This document shows positions 49,437-59,176 of a stretch of 64,000 bases of DNA, piece by piece. The stretch covers positions 1,472,062-1,536,061 of the forward strand of contig NZ_OCVX01000003.1 of the NCBI RefSeq assembly GCF_900232995.1, read 5' to 3'. The DNA is from Mycobacterium simulans (lineage in GTDB: Bacteria; Actinomycetota; Actinomycetes; Mycobacteriales; Mycobacteriaceae). A program made the translations under genes and the position numbers. Below the pieces are notes generated by a model that was not told the origin of the DNA, made no database searches, and saw only the letters and a program-made list of their open reading frames with translations. How positions within the stretch are numbered: position 1 is the first letter of the stretch; each line of letters opens with the position of its first letter.

Positions 49437-49847
49437 ATGAGCGAAACACCGGAAACCCCAGCCCCCGTCGCAACAGCTCCGCCTCCGCCGCCGCCGGCAT
49501 GGGAGAAGCCGGCCCGGCTCTACCGGGTCGCAGCATGGGTGGTGATCATCGCCGGGATCGTTTTCATCGTGTCGACGATATTCTTCGCCGGCGCCATAGT
49601 GGCCGGCGGCGGCAAGTGCCATCACCACCGCCACCACTACGGCATTTTCCGAACTGGCGGTCCTGGAGGCCCCGGCCCGGGGGCCGGGTGGTACTGGTTC
49701 CAGGGAGGACCTCCCCCTGCGGGTATCGGTCCTGGCTTCCTGCCCGGCCCACCGCCGCCTGGGGTGGGCGGTCCCGGTGGTCCCGTTCCTCTTCCACCGC
49801 CGACATCGGGTCCTGCAACACTCCCCACTAGTCCTCCCGGACGCTAG
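49437..49847 (+). CDS. Small His-rich membrane protein (paralogue 2)
   Basis: A 136-residue protein with the same plan as its neighbour: MSETPETPAPVATAPPPPPPA, a membrane helix (AAWVVIIAGIVFIVSTIFFAG), a Cys/His cluster (GGGKCHHHRHHYG) and a long Gly/Pro tail. The CHHHRHH cluster suggests metal binding outside the membrane (inference). Shared N-terminal MSET, the AAWV..IAGIVFIVS helix and the HHHRHH block show recent paralogy with the preceding gene. Rv3705A counterpart by position. katA starts 172 bp downstream. Confidence 0.83.
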   Translation: MSETPETPAPVATAPPPPPPAWEKPARLYRVAAWVVIIAGIVFIVSTIFFAGAIVAGGGKCHHHRHHYGIFRTGGPGGPGPGAGWYWFQGGPPPAGIGPGFLPGPPPPGVGGPGGPVPLPPPTSGPATLPTSPPGR

Positions 49848-50019
49848 CGGCTGGACTTTCATCCGTTTCTCGACTCGTTCCAGAAAAGGCGGATACTGGT
49901 TGGCGTGACCGCTGTGTCGGGTGATCACGTGCCTGGGCTCTGCCGCGGGATGCCTGCTGCGCGGTAGCGCGCTGAAAGCGCTTGATACCTAACCTTATTC
50001 GGCAAGGAGGAGATAGCGA

Positions 50020-51468
50020 ATGACGAAACGCTACACCACCACTGACGGCGGCGGCCCCGCACCAAGTGACGACCAATCGTTGTCCATCGGACCCGACGGC
50101 CCGATTCTGCTGCAGGACCACTACCTCATCGAGCAGATGGCGATGTTCAACCGGGAACGCATCCCGGAACGTCAACCGCACGCCAAGGGCGGCGGCGCGT
50201 TCGGCCACTTCGAGGTGACCAACGACGTCAGCAAGTACACCAGCGCCGCGGTTTTTCAGCCGGGTACCAAGACCGACACACTGATCCGGTTCTCCACCGT
50301 CGCCGGTGAGCGTGGCAGCCCAGACACCTGGCGGGATCCGCGCGGTTTCGCGCTGAAGTTCTATACGTCGGAGGGCAACTTCGACATGGTCGGCAACAAC
50401 ACGCCGATCTTCTTCGTACGCGATCCGCTGAAGTTCCAGCACTTCATCCGGTCGCAGAAGCGCATGGCCGCAACCAATCTGCGCGACCACAACATGCAGT
50501 GGGACTTCTGGACTCTCTCGCCCGAGTCGGCGCATCAGGTGACGTGGCTAATGGGTGATCGGGGCATCCCCAAGAGCTGGCGGCACATGAACGGCTACAG
50601 CAGCCACGCCTACAGCTGGATCAACTCCGGCGGCGAGGTCTTCTGGGTGAAGTACCACTTCAAGACCGATCAGGGCGTCGACTTCCTGACACAGGAGGAG
50701 GCCGACCGCCTGGCCGGCGAAGACGGTGACTACCACCTGCGCGATCTCTACGAGGCCATTGAGCGTGGTGAGTTTCCGAGCTGGACGCTCAAGATGCAGA
50801 TCATGCCGTTCGAGGAGGCCAAGACCTACCGCTTCAACCCGTTCGATCTGACCAAAGTGTGGCCGCACGGCGACTATCCGTTGATCGATGTCGGCAAGCT
50901 GACGCTGGACCGCAACGTCACCGACTACCACACGGAGATCGAGCAGGCCGCCTTCGAGCCCAACAACATCGTGCCGGGCACCGGATTGAGCCCCGACAAG
51001 ATGTTGCTGGCTCGCGGCTTCTCCTACGCCGATGCACACCGTGCCCGGCTAGGAACCAATTACAAGCAGATACCGGTCAATACGCCGAAAGTAGAGGTGC
51101 ACAGCTACTCCAAAGACGGGGCAATGCGCATCCACAACGTCTCGGATCCGGTCTATGCGCCCAACTCCTACGGTGGCCCGCAAGCCGACCCGGCACGCGC
51201 CGCCGAGGTGCGCTGGTACGCCGACGGTGAGATGGTCCGGACCGCGTACACGCTGCGGGCCGAGGACGACGATTGGGGACAGGCCGGCACCTTGGTGCGC
51301 GAAGTTCTCGACGATGCCGCCCGGGAACGCTTGGTGCACAACATCGTTGGACATGTCTCCAAGGGCGTGAACGAGCCGGTGCTGTCACGGGTGTTCGAGT
51401 ACTGGCGCAACGTAGACGCCGATCTTGGCAAGAAAGTCGAGGAGGGGGTTCGGGCCAATCTGAGCTAG
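50020..51468 (+). CDS. katA: Monofunctional haem catalase (small-subunit, KatA type)
   Basis: Breaks down hydrogen peroxide. The 482-residue protein has distal His54 in the signature [16 protein letters not shown], Asn127 in [11 protein letters not shown], and proximal haem-ligand Tyr336 in [14 protein letters not shown]. Length (~480 aa) marks the small-subunit clade. A strong AAGGAGG ribosome site (50004-50010) precedes ATG 50020. H37Rv has only KatG and, from memory, no catalase at this site, so this is an accessory defence gene. It has its own 170-bp upstream region; no OxyR- or Fur-type regulator gene is adjacent. Confidence 0.97.
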   Translation: MTKRYTTTDGGGPAPSDDQSLSIGPDGPILLQDHYLIEQMAMFNRERIPERQPHAKGGGAFGHFEVTNDVSKYTSAAVFQPGTKTDTLIRFSTVAGERGSPDTWRDPRGFALKFYTSEGNFDMVGNNTPIFFVRDPLKFQHFIRSQKRMAATNLRDHNMQWDFWTLSPESAHQVTWLMGDRGIPKSWRHMNGYSSHAYSWINSGGEVFWVKYHFKTDQGVDFLTQEEADRLAGEDGDYHLRDLYEAIERGEFPSWTLKMQIMPFEEAKTYRFNPFDLTKVWPHGDYPLIDVGKLTLDRNVTDYHTEIEQAAFEPNNIVPGTGLSPDKMLLARGFSYADAHRARLGTNYKQIPVNTPKVEVHSYSKDGAMRIHNVSDPVYAPNSYGGPQADPARAAEVRWYADGEMVRTAYTLRAEDDDWGQAGTLVREVLDDAARERLVHNIVGHVSKGVNEPVLSRVFEYWRNVDADLGKKVEEGVRANLS

Positions 51469-51474
51469 GCATCC

Positions 51475-51530
51475 AACGTCGAGTTGTTGGGCGGTTTGGA
51501 CGACGCATTTCGGCCTGACAACTCGACGTT
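51475..51530. terminator. Perfect 13-bp inverted repeat after katA
   Basis: AACGTCGAGTTGT (51475-51487) and ACAACTCGACGTT (51518-51530) are exact complements; a few further pairs including G-T extend the stem inward. It starts 7 bp after the katA stop. It is a likely terminator, but may be one copy of a dispersed element. Confidence 0.65.
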
Positions 51531-51554
51531 CGTCGCGCCTGGCATGATCGGGCC

Positions 51555-52208
51555 ATGACGATGCGCGTCACCGTCGCGGCGTTGAGCTGCGGCCTGGGTA
51601 TCGCCGGAATGCTCGCAGTGCCGGTCGCCGCTGCGAACCCGTCGGAGCCGGGAGTGGTGAACTACGCGGTCCTAGGCAGAGGATCGGTCGGCAATATCGT
51701 CGGCGGCCCAATGGGGTGGGAGTCGGTGTTCACCGAGCCCTTCCAGGCGTTTTGGGTCGACGAGCCGGTGTGCAACAACTGGGCGGACATCGGGCTGCCC
51801 GAGGTGTACAACGATCCCGACCTCGCGTCGTTCAACGGAGCCACCACGCAGACGTCGGCCACCGACCAAACCCACTACGTCAAGCAGGCGGTTGGGGTGT
51901 TCGCTACCGCAGACGCCGCCGACCGGGCCTTCCACCGTGTTGTCGACCGGACCGTGGGTTGCTCAGGGCAGACCACCGCGATGCACTTGGACAACGGAAT
52001 CACCCAGGTGTGGTCGTTCGCCGGTGGACCGGCGACCGGCACCGATATGGCGTGGACCAAGCAGGAGGCGGGCACCGATCGTCGCTGCTTCGATCAAACC
52101 CGGCTGCGCGAAAATGTGTTGCTGCAGGCCAAGGTCTGCCAGTCGGGCAACGCCGGTCCCGCGGTGAACGTGCTGGCTGGCGCGATGCAGAACACTCTGG
52201 GCCAGTAA
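51555..52208 (+). CDS. Exported PknH-sensor-like domain protein
   Basis: A 217-residue protein with a signal peptide (VAALSCGLGIAGMLAVPVAAA) and a single PknH_C-like extracellular sensor domain. Family features: WADIGLPEVYNDPDLASFNG, SATDQTHYVKQAVGVF and four cysteines (VCNNW, VGCSG, RRCFD, KVCQS) able to form two disulfides. It has no lipobox. The ligand is unknown. Start ATG 51555; the in-frame ATG at 51561 is an alternative. Rv3705c counterpart, preceding egtA by 150 bp. Confidence 0.85.
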   Translation: MTMRVTVAALSCGLGIAGMLAVPVAAANPSEPGVVNYAVLGRGSVGNIVGGPMGWESVFTEPFQAFWVDEPVCNNWADIGLPEVYNDPDLASFNGATTQTSATDQTHYVKQAVGVFATADAADRAFHRVVDRTVGCSGQTTAMHLDNGITQVWSFAGGPATGTDMAWTKQEAGTDRRCFDQTRLRENVLLQAKVCQSGNAGPAVNVLAGAMQNTLGQ

Positions 52209-52358
52209 CTGGGCTACGTAGTGGGCGGGAATTTGGGTATTCGTCTACCCCGTGCGGCCACTACGTTCGGGAATATGTCGGTGCGATCTGGAAGATGAAG
52301 TGTTGGCGGTTATCGTTCCCGATAGCCGCGCAGAGGCTGCGCCCGGAGGGATCGTGAT

Positions 52359-53666
52359 ATGACGTTCGCCGCCATCACAGCCGCGGCCGCGCAACTGGAT
52401 CGCGTTCGTCCGCTCGAAGCGGAGATAGTCGATTCGTCGGCGGCGGCGCAGTATATCGCAGACGGCTGCCTCGTCGACGGCCCGCTGGGGCGCGTCGGTC
52501 TGGAAATGGAGGCGCACTGCTTCGACCCGGCCGATCCGTTTCGCAGGCCGAGCTGGGATGAAATCACCGATGTCCTCGAGTGGCTAAGCCCGTTACCAGG
52601 CGGGAGCGTGGTCAGCGTAGAACCCGGCGGCGCCGTGGAATTGTCCGGTCCGCCTGTCGACGGCGTTGTGCCGGCGATCGATGCCATGAACCGCGACCAG
52701 ACGGTGCTGCGATCGGCGTTCTCCAACGCCGGGCTGGGCTTGGTCTTTCTGGGAGCGGACCCCCTGCGGCCGCAGTTGCGGGTCAATCCGGGTGCGCGTT
52801 ATCGCGCCATGGAGCAGTTCTTCGCGGCTAGCCACAGCGGCGCCGCGGGCGCGGCGATGATGACATCGACGGCGTCAATCCAGGTCAATCTGGACGCCGG
52901 ACCGCAACCCGGCTGGGCGGCGCGGGTGCGGCTCGCGCATGCTCTGGGGCCGACGATGATCGCGATTGCGGCCAACTCCCCCATGCTGACCGGCGAGTTT
53001 TCCGGCTGGCAGTCCACCCGGCAGCGGGTGTGGGGCCAGATGGACTCGGCGCGCTGCGGGCCAATTCTCGGTGCCAGCGGCGACGACCCAGGTACGGACT
53101 GGGCGAGGTACGCCCTGAAGGCGCCGGTGATGATGGTGCGCAGCCCGGACGGCCAAGACACGTTTGCGGTCACGCACCACGTGCCCTTCACCGACTGGGT
53201 CGACGGCTTGGTTCCGCTCGGCGATCGCCGCCCTACCGCCGCGGACCTGGAATACCACCTGACCACACTGTTCCCTCCGGTGCGACCACGGCAGTGGCTG
53301 GAAGTCCGTTACCTCGACAGCCTGCCTGACGCCGTGTGGCCCGCCGTGGTGTTCACCCTGGTGACGTTGCTCGACGATCCGGATGCGGCCGACCTGGCGG
53401 CCGAAGCAGTCGCGCCGGTTGCCACGGCCTGGGATATCGCCGCCCGGATCGGATTGGACGACAGACGTCTCTACACGGCGGCCAACCGATGTCTGGCCAT
53501 CGCCGCGCGGCGAATGCCGCCCGAACTGACCGACCCGATGCAACGCTTGATGCAACGCGTCGAGCAAGGCCGATGTCCCGCGGACGATTTCTCCGACCGG
53601 GTGTTCGAATATGGCATTGCGGCTACAGTTTCGCGGCTCGCACGGCTAGCGCAAGGGGGGTCGTGA
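52359..53666 (+). CDS. egtA: Ergothioneine biosynthesis glutamate-cysteine ligase EgtA
   Basis: Makes gamma-glutamylcysteine, the sulfur donor for ergothioneine. The 435-residue GCS2-family ligase has [14 protein letters not shown] at the N-terminus (Glu ligands for Mg-ATP), [16 protein letters not shown] and a C-terminal [19 protein letters not shown] precedes ATG 52359. The last codons overlap the egtB GTG (GTGA), beginning a five-gene chain in which every junction overlaps. Confidence 0.95.
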   Translation: MTFAAITAAAAQLDRVRPLEAEIVDSSAAAQYIADGCLVDGPLGRVGLEMEAHCFDPADPFRRPSWDEITDVLEWLSPLPGGSVVSVEPGGAVELSGPPVDGVVPAIDAMNRDQTVLRSAFSNAGLGLVFLGADPLRPQLRVNPGARYRAMEQFFAASHSGAAGAAMMTSTASIQVNLDAGPQPGWAARVRLAHALGPTMIAIAANSPMLTGEFSGWQSTRQRVWGQMDSARCGPILGASGDDPGTDWARYALKAPVMMVRSPDGQDTFAVTHHVPFTDWVDGLVPLGDRRPTAADLEYHLTTLFPPVRPRQWLEVRYLDSLPDAVWPAVVFTLVTLLDDPDAADLAAEAVAPVATAWDIAARIGLDDRRLYTAANRCLAIAARRMPPELTDPMQRLMQRVEQGRCPADDFSDRVFEYGIAATVSRLARLAQGGS

Positions 53667-54952
53667 CCTCACGGGAAAGGGTTGCGTGCGACCTGGAGCG
53701 GGCGCGCGAGCGGACGTTGCGCCTGGTCGATTTCGACGACGCCGAGCTTTGTCGGCAGTACGACCCGTTGATGAGCCCTCTGGTGTGGGACCTGGCGCAC
53801 ATCGGGCAGCAGGAAGAGTTGTGGCTGCTACGCGGCGGGGATCCGGGTCGGCCCGGGTTGTTACCGCTGGCCGTCGAAGGTCTCTATGACGCGTTCGAGC
53901 ATTCCCGCGCGAGCCGGATCGATTTGCCGCTGCTGTCACCGGAGCGGGCCCGGTCGTATTGCCTGACGGTGCGCTCCGCCGCGCTGGACGCGCTCGACGC
54001 GTTGCCCGAAGATGCCGGCGACTTCGAATTCGCGCTGGTCATCAGCCACGAAAACCAGCACGACGAGACCATGCTGCAAGCATTGAATCTGCGTTCCGGC
54101 CCGCCGCTGTTGCGTGAGACCTCGGCCCTGCCCCCCGGTCGGCCGGGAGTGGCGGGCACCTCGGTGTTGGTGCCCGGCGGCCCGTTCGTGCTGGGCGTGG
54201 ACGCGGCGAGCGAGCCGTACTCGTTGGACAACGAACGTCCCGCTCACGTCGTGGACGTGCCGGCATTCCGGATTGGCCGGGTGCCGGTCACCAACGGCGA
54301 GTGGCAAGACTTCATCTCTGACGGCGGCTACACGCAGCCGCGGTGGTGGTCCACCCGTGGCTGGCAGCACCGCCAGGCCGCGGGTCTGACCGCGCCGCAG
54401 TTCTGGAGTTCCGACGCGCGCATGCGTACCCGGTTCGGCCATGTCGAGGACCTTCCCGCCGATGAGCCGGTGCAGCATGTCAGCTACTTCGAGGCCGAGG
54501 CGTATGCGGCGTGGGCCGGTGCCCGGCTGCCCACCGAGGTGGAATGGGAGAAGGCCTGCGCGTGGGATCCGTCGACCAACACCAGGCGTCGCTACCCGTG
54601 GGGTGATGCGCAGCCGTCGGACGCGCACGCCAACCTGGGTGGCGCGGGGTTGCGGCCCGCGACCGTTGGCGCCTACCCGGCCGGAGCTTCGGCGTATGGG
54701 GCCGAGCAGATGCTCGGCGATGTTTGGGAATGGACCAGCTCACCGCTGCGCCCCTGGCCCGGGTTCGTCCCGATGATCTACGAGCGCTATTCGCAGCCAT
54801 TCTTTGACGGCGATTACCGGGTGCTGCGCGGTGGATCGTGGGCGGTGGAGCCGGCCATACTGCGGCCCAGCTTCCGAAACTGGGATCACCCGTACCGTCG
54901 TCAAATTTTTTCCGGTGTTCGCCTGGCCTGGTCGGTTGAGGACGCCACCTGA
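53663..54952 (+). CDS. egtB: Hercynine oxygenase (sulfoxide synthase) EgtB
   Basis: Non-haem iron enzyme that joins gamma-glutamylcysteine to hercynine with O2. The 429-residue protein has an N-terminal DinB-like domain with the three iron-ligand histidines His46 ([10 protein letters not shown]), His129 and His133 ([10 protein letters not shown]), offset by five from the well-studied M. thermoresistibile enzyme. A C-terminal formylglycine-generating-enzyme-like domain contains [14 protein letters not shown] and RVLRGGSW. Start GTG 53663 overlaps the egtA stop; the frame is open further upstream inside egtA but not coding. Confidence 0.96.
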   Translation: MTSRERVACDLERARERTLRLVDFDDAELCRQYDPLMSPLVWDLAHIGQQEELWLLRGGDPGRPGLLPLAVEGLYDAFEHSRASRIDLPLLSPERARSYCLTVRSAALDALDALPEDAGDFEFALVISHENQHDETMLQALNLRSGPPLLRETSALPPGRPGVAGTSVLVPGGPFVLGVDAASEPYSLDNERPAHVVDVPAFRIGRVPVTNGEWQDFISDGGYTQPRWWSTRGWQHRQAAGLTAPQFWSSDARMRTRFGHVEDLPADEPVQHVSYFEAEAYAAWAGARLPTEVEWEKACAWDPSTNTRRRYPWGDAQPSDAHANLGGAGLRPATVGAYPAGASAYGAEQMLGDVWEWTSSPLRPWPGFVPMIYERYSQPFFDGDYRVLRGGSWAVEPAILRPSFRNWDHPYRRQIFSGVRLAWSVEDAT

Positions 54953-55674
54953 TGTGCCGTCACTTGGGATGGCTCGGGGCCGAGGTCACGCTTTCCTCGC
55001 TCGTACTGGAGCCGCCGCAGGGCCTGCGGGTGCAGTCGTATGCCCCGCGTCGGCAGAAGCACGGGTTGATGAACGCCGACGGCTGGGGTGTCGGGTTTTT
55101 CGACGCCTCTTCGGGAGGTGACGTGCCTAGGCGCTGGCGCAGCTCGGCGCCGTTGTGGGGGGAGACTTCGTTCGAATCGGTCGCGCCGGCCCTGCGCAGC
55201 CACTGCGTGGTAGCGGCCGTGCGTTCGGCGACCGTCGGCATGCCGATCGAAGTCAGTGCGGCCGCGCCGTTCACAGACGGTCACTGGCTGTTGTCGCACA
55301 ACGGTCTGGTCGATCGCGCGCTGTTGCCGGCGAGCGCTATTGGTGCCAGGGCCGAATCAGTTTGCGACAGCGCAATGTTGGCAGCCACTATCTTCGACCG
55401 CGGGATGGACGCGCTGGGCGACACGATCATCGAGCTGGGGGCAGCCGACCCGCTTGCCCGGCTAAACATACTGGCGGCCAACGGTTCCCGGCTTGTCGCT
55501 ACCACCTGGGGTGACACCTTGTGCATCCTGCGCCGCGAGGACGGTGTGGTACTGGCCAGCGAACCTTACGACGACGACCCGGATTGGGAAGACGTGCCGG
55601 ACCGCCACCTTGTGGAAGTCTCCGCGGATGGTGTCAAGCTGACCGCACTCGACCACCCGAAGGGAGCCCGATGA
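54952..55674 (+). CDS. egtC: Gamma-glutamyl hercynylcysteine S-oxide hydrolase EgtC
   Basis: Removes the glutamyl group from the EgtB product. A 240-residue class II (Ntn-type) amidohydrolase with the nucleophile Cys2 directly after the initiator Met (MCRHLGWLG). The glutamine-amidotransferase segments [15 protein letters not shown] and LLSHNGLVD follow. The ATG overlaps the egtB stop (TGATG) and its own stop overlaps the egtD start (ATGA). Confidence 0.96.
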   Translation: MCRHLGWLGAEVTLSSLVLEPPQGLRVQSYAPRRQKHGLMNADGWGVGFFDASSGGDVPRRWRSSAPLWGETSFESVAPALRSHCVVAAVRSATVGMPIEVSAAAPFTDGHWLLSHNGLVDRALLPASAIGARAESVCDSAMLAATIFDRGMDALGDTIIELGAADPLARLNILAANGSRLVATTWGDTLCILRREDGVVLASEPYDDDPDWEDVPDRHLVEVSADGVKLTALDHPKGAR

Positions 55675-56636
55675 CACTGTCGCTGTCCAACCATCTCGCC
55701 GAGGACTCCGCGTACCACGCGTTGCGCCGCGACGTGTTCGAAGGCCTACAGCAGGAACCGAAATCGTTGCCGCCCAAGTGGTTCTACGACTCGGTGGGCA
55801 GTGATCTGTTCGACCAGATCACCAGGTTGCCGGAGTATTACCCGACACGCGCTGAGGCCGCGATCCTGCGTGCCCGGTCGGCCGAAATTGCAACGGCTAG
55901 CGCCGCCGACACCCTGGTTGAGCTGGGCAGCGGCACCTCGGAAAAGACCCGGATGCTGCTGGATGCGCTGCGCGACCGCGGTTCGCTGCGCCGATTCGTG
56001 CCGTTCGACGTCGATGCCAGCGTGCTGTCGGCGACCGCGAGTGCGATTCAGCGCGAATACGCAGGCGTCGAAATCAAGGCCGTCTGCGGCGATTTCGAGG
56101 AACATCTGAACGAGATTCCCGCCGGCGGGCGTCGGCTGTTCGTGTTCTTGGGGTCGACGATCGGCAACCTCACACCCGGGCCGCGTGCGGAATTTCTCGC
56201 GACGTTGGCCGGGGTGATGCGTCCGGGGGACGGTCTGTTGTTGGGTACCGACCTGGTCAAGGACGCCGGTCGGCTGGTGCGGGCCTACGACGATGCCGCC
56301 GGCGTGACGGCGCGGTTCAACCGCAATGTGTTGGCCGTGATCAACCGGGAACTCGACGCGGATTTCGACGTCGACGCGTATCGGCATGTGGCACGCTGGA
56401 ATGCCGATGAGGAGCGGATCGAAATGTGGTTGCGGGTCGACCGTCGCCAGCGAGTGCGGGTTGGTGCGCTGGATCTGACCGTCGACTTCGCCGCCGGCGA
56501 GGAGGTGCTCACCGAAGTCTCGTGTAAGTTCCGGCCGGACGCGGTGGGTGCCGAGCTGGCCGGGGCCGGACTGCGGCGCATCCGTTGGTGGACCGACGAC
56601 GCCGGAGACTTCGGTTTGTCGCTGGCCACCAAGTGA
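55671..56636 (+). CDS. egtD: Histidine N-alpha-methyltransferase EgtD
   Basis: Trimethylates histidine to hercynine with SAM, the first committed step. The 321-residue protein keeps the residues known from the M. smegmatis enzyme: Tyr39 (WFYDS), Tyr56 (LPEYYPT), Asn166 (GNLTPG), Glu282 and Ser284 (LTEVSCKF). The SAM motif is [15 protein letters not shown]. Start ATG 55671, overlapping the egtC stop, gives exactly 321 aa; the open frame upstream lies within egtC. Confidence 0.97.
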   Translation: MTLSLSNHLAEDSAYHALRRDVFEGLQQEPKSLPPKWFYDSVGSDLFDQITRLPEYYPTRAEAAILRARSAEIATASAADTLVELGSGTSEKTRMLLDALRDRGSLRRFVPFDVDASVLSATASAIQREYAGVEIKAVCGDFEEHLNEIPAGGRRLFVFLGSTIGNLTPGPRAEFLATLAGVMRPGDGLLLGTDLVKDAGRLVRAYDDAAGVTARFNRNVLAVINRELDADFDVDAYRHVARWNADEERIEMWLRVDRRQRVRVGALDLTVDFAAGEEVLTEVSCKFRPDAVGAELAGAGLRRIRWWTDDAGDFGLSLATK

Positions 56637-57805
56637 GGCGCGCCGGCGACGGTGCAGAGCGCCAAGGCGACACCCTGGCGGACCGGTGGCGGGCACCCCG
56701 CCCGCCCGTTGCCGGGCTGCATCTGGACAGCGCGGCATGCTCGCGCCAGAGCTTCGCGGTACTGCAGGCCACGGCCCAGCATGCGCTGCATGAGTCCGAG
56801 GTCGGCGGCTACGTCGCCGCCGACGCTGCCACACCGGTGCTCGAGGCTGGACGAGCCGCGGTTGCGACGTTGTGCGGCATGCCCGATGCGGAGGTGGTGT
56901 TCACCACGGGCTCGCTACACGCGCTCGATCTGCTGCTGGGGAGCTGGCCCGGGGAAGGCCGGACGGTGGCCTGCCTGCCGGGCGAATACGGTCCCAACCT
57001 GGCCATGATGGCCGCACATGGATTCACCGCGCGTCCGCTGCCGACCCTCGACGACGGCAGGTTGGCCCTCGACGACGCGGCGTTCCAGCTGGACGACGAC
57101 CCGCCGGACTTCGTGCACCTGACTCCGGTAGCCAGTCATTGCGGCACCGTGCAACCGCTGGCGCTGGTGGCGAAACTCTGCGATGAACTGGGACTGCCTC
57201 TGGTCGTTGACGCTGCCCAGGCCCTGGGACAGGTGGACTGCGCGGTGGGTGCTGACGTCACCTATTCGTCGTCACGCAAATGGATGGCCGGGCCGCGCGG
57301 TGTCGGGGTCCTGGCCGTGCGACCCAAACTGATGGAGCGATTGACGCCAAGGCTTCCAGCGCCGGATTGGGCCCCGGAATCCTTGTCGGTTGCCGAACAA
57401 CTCGGATTCGGCGAAGCCAATGTCGCGGCACGCGTCGGATACTCGGTGGCGTTGGGCGAACACCTGGCGTGCGGGCCCGAGTCGGTGCGAGCACGCCTGG
57501 CAGAGCTGGGCGGCCTTGCCCGCACCGTGCTGGCCGACCTCGACGGCTGGCGAGTGGTCGAAGAGGTCGCAGAACCCAGCGCGATTACCACCATGACTCC
57601 GACCGACGGAGCCGAACCCGCAGCGGTGCGGGACTGGCTGCTGACGGAGCGGCGGATCGTGACCACCTGCGCGGGAATACAGCGAGCGCCCCTGCAGCTC
57701 ACTGGTCCGGTGCTGCGGATCTCGCCGCACGTGGACACCACCGCACAAGACTTGGAGGCCTTCGCGGAAGCGCTAATCGAAGCGACCGCGGCGACCTCCG
57801 ATTGA
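56633..57805 (+). CDS. egtE: Hercynylcysteine S-oxide lyase EgtE (PLP)
   Basis: PLP-dependent C-S lyase giving ergothioneine in the last step. The 390-residue class V aminotransferase-fold protein has the PLP lysine Lys216 in [12 protein letters not shown] and the cofactor Asp in [11 protein letters not shown]. Start GTG 56633 overlaps the egtD stop (GTGA) and gives the 390 aa I recall for Rv3700c. A strong hairpin overlapping the stop ends the operon. Confidence 0.95.
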   Translation: MRRAGDGAERQGDTLADRWRAPRPPVAGLHLDSAACSRQSFAVLQATAQHALHESEVGGYVAADAATPVLEAGRAAVATLCGMPDAEVVFTTGSLHALDLLLGSWPGEGRTVACLPGEYGPNLAMMAAHGFTARPLPTLDDGRLALDDAAFQLDDDPPDFVHLTPVASHCGTVQPLALVAKLCDELGLPLVVDAAQALGQVDCAVGADVTYSSSRKWMAGPRGVGVLAVRPKLMERLTPRLPAPDWAPESLSVAEQLGFGEANVAARVGYSVALGEHLACGPESVRARLAELGGLARTVLADLDGWRVVEEVAEPSAITTMTPTDGAEPAAVRDWLLTERRIVTTCAGIQRAPLQLTGPVLRISPHVDTTAQDLEAFAEALIEATAATSD

Positions 57806-57814
57806 GGTCGCCGC
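57788..57814 (+). terminator. egt operon terminator hairpin
   Basis: GCGGCGACCTC (57788-57798) and GAGGTCGCCGC (57804-57814) form a perfect 11-bp stem with a 5-nt loop (CGATT). The stem spans the egtE stop codon. There is no T-tract. Confidence 0.8.
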
Positions 57815-57822
57815 CACCCGAG

Positions 57823-57869
57823 CGTCACGTCAGAGTGACGGTGGCCACGGTGCGTCACGCTGGCGTGAC
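57823..57869. repeat. Two tandem small hairpins sharing a GTCAC core
   Basis: CGTCAC-gtcaga-GTGACG (57823-57840) is followed by GTCACG-CTGG-CGTGAC (57854-57869). They lie in the 345-bp space (57806-58150) after the egt operon, which otherwise holds no gene I can support. They could be secondary terminators or GTCAC-type protein-binding sites. Confidence 0.45.
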
Positions 57870-58150
57870 ATTCGGCGGCTCGGCATGGGTGCCGCTCGCC
57901 GGCCTTCGTGCTAGGGCTTGTTTTAGGTTGGCGGGGTGCGAGTAGAGCCCGAACCGCCTCCGTTGGACCCGCGCGTCTGGCGCCCATTCGCCATGTTGAG
58001 TCGCCGACATTCCAAAATGTAAGCGGGACAATGCCGTTGCGCCCCTCACTCCGGAAGAACGCGATGCGAATCAATCGTGAACCCATGACACTGGTGTGGG
58101 GTAGCTTTGTCCCGCCATAGAGAGCGCCGAGTCACATAGCCTCTCGCGAC

Positions 58151-58440
58151 ATGGTATTCACGGATGCAGGGCCGGTCTCAATGCTGGCAGCGGCGGCGGC
58201 TTGGGACGGGCTGGCGGGCGAGTTGGTTTCGGCACCAGCCTCTTTCGGCTCTGAGACGTCAGGGCTGGCCGGTGTGGTGAGCGCGTTCGACGCCGGGCCC
58301 CGTAACGGCTCGGGCTTCGGCAGCATAGACACAGTGCCCCTCGCACTGAGCTGCGTCGTATTGGGCATCGGGAATGCCGGATTCAACGTCGCGGGCTTGT
58401 TCTTGTGGGCCAGCTCCGCTGTAAGGCAGTGTAACGCCGT
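58151..58440 (+). pseudogene. Remnant of a PPE-MPTR gene
   Basis: An ATG-started open frame encodes [20 protein letters not shown] followed by SAPASFGSETSGLAG, the segment of a PPE domain that normally reads '[19 protein letters not shown]...', without the PPE N-terminus. It jumps within about 25 codons to VLGIGNAGFNVAGLF, an MPTR-like repeat. Most of the PPE domain is missing, so this is an internally deleted relic. It ends by running into sequence antisense to the methyltransferase gene. Confidence 0.7.
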
Positions 58441-58463
58441 TGATTTCGTTGCAGCTGCCGGTT

Positions 58464-59156
58464 TCAGTCGGCCTTGTGCGCCGTCAGCAGGTAGGCGGGG
58501 AGCTTGATCCAGCCCCTCTCGTCGCGGTCGTGCGGCGGAAATTCGACGGCCGGCGCGCCGGGTGCCTGCGGTGGAATCTCGGGAACCTTGGCGTGGATAT
58601 ATGCCGGCCGGATCTCGTCGATCTCCCAGTACTTGCTGACCGCCGCGCGCAACTCGTCCTCGTCGACTTCATTGGGCTTGGTTTCCATCTCTGCGGGAAA
58701 GGCGCCCTTGGCGAATACCAGCACGAAGTAGCTGGCGCCCGGGGCCGCGGCACGGTGCACCGAACGCAGATAGCCATCGCGTCCTTCCACTGGCAGCGAG
58801 TGAAACAGCGTGCTGTCGATCACCGTGGAAAAGCGTCCGTCATAGCCGGAAAATTCAGTGATGTCAGCCTGCTCAAAGCTGGCCGTGGTCAACCCACGCT
58901 CCCGCGCCGCCTTGGTGGCCGCCGCAATGGCCGTGGGCGTGATATCGATGCCCACCACGGTATAGCCGTCGGCGGCCAGCGCCAACGACAATTCAGCGAA
59001 CCCGCATCCGGCATCCAGCACGTCGCTGCGGACCTTTCCGGCCGCGATCAACGCGGCCAGCTCGGGCTGTGGCTCACCGATATTCCACGGCGGTGGACCT
59101 GCAAAGGCGCCCTGCCCCTTATAGACCTCGTCCCAGTCCAGTAGTTCGGGTGACAT
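58464..59156 (-). CDS. Class I SAM-dependent methyltransferase
   Basis: A 230-residue methyltransferase with SAM motif I VLDAGCGFAELSLALAADG at about 47-65, motif II GIDITPTAI, and STVIDSTLFHSLP. It resembles thiopurine/thiol-type methyltransferases in length and motif spacing; the substrate is unknown. Start ATG 59156 (MSPELLDWDEVYKGQG) matches the recalled Rv3699 N-terminus; an in-frame start 11 codons upstream is possible. The GCS2-family gene ends 20 bp upstream on the same strand, so they may be co-transcribed. Confidence 0.92.
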   Translation of the reverse strand: MSPELLDWDEVYKGQGAFAGPPPWNIGEPQPELAALIAAGKVRSDVLDAGCGFAELSLALAADGYTVVGIDITPTAIAAATKAARERGLTTASFEQADITEFSGYDGRFSTVIDSTLFHSLPVEGRDGYLRSVHRAAAPGASYFVLVFAKGAFPAEMETKPNEVDEDELRAAVSKYWEIDEIRPAYIHAKVPEIPPQAPGAPAVEFPPHDRDERGWIKLPAYLLTAHKAD

Positions 59157-59176
59157 GTCTCCCAACCTACTCACGG

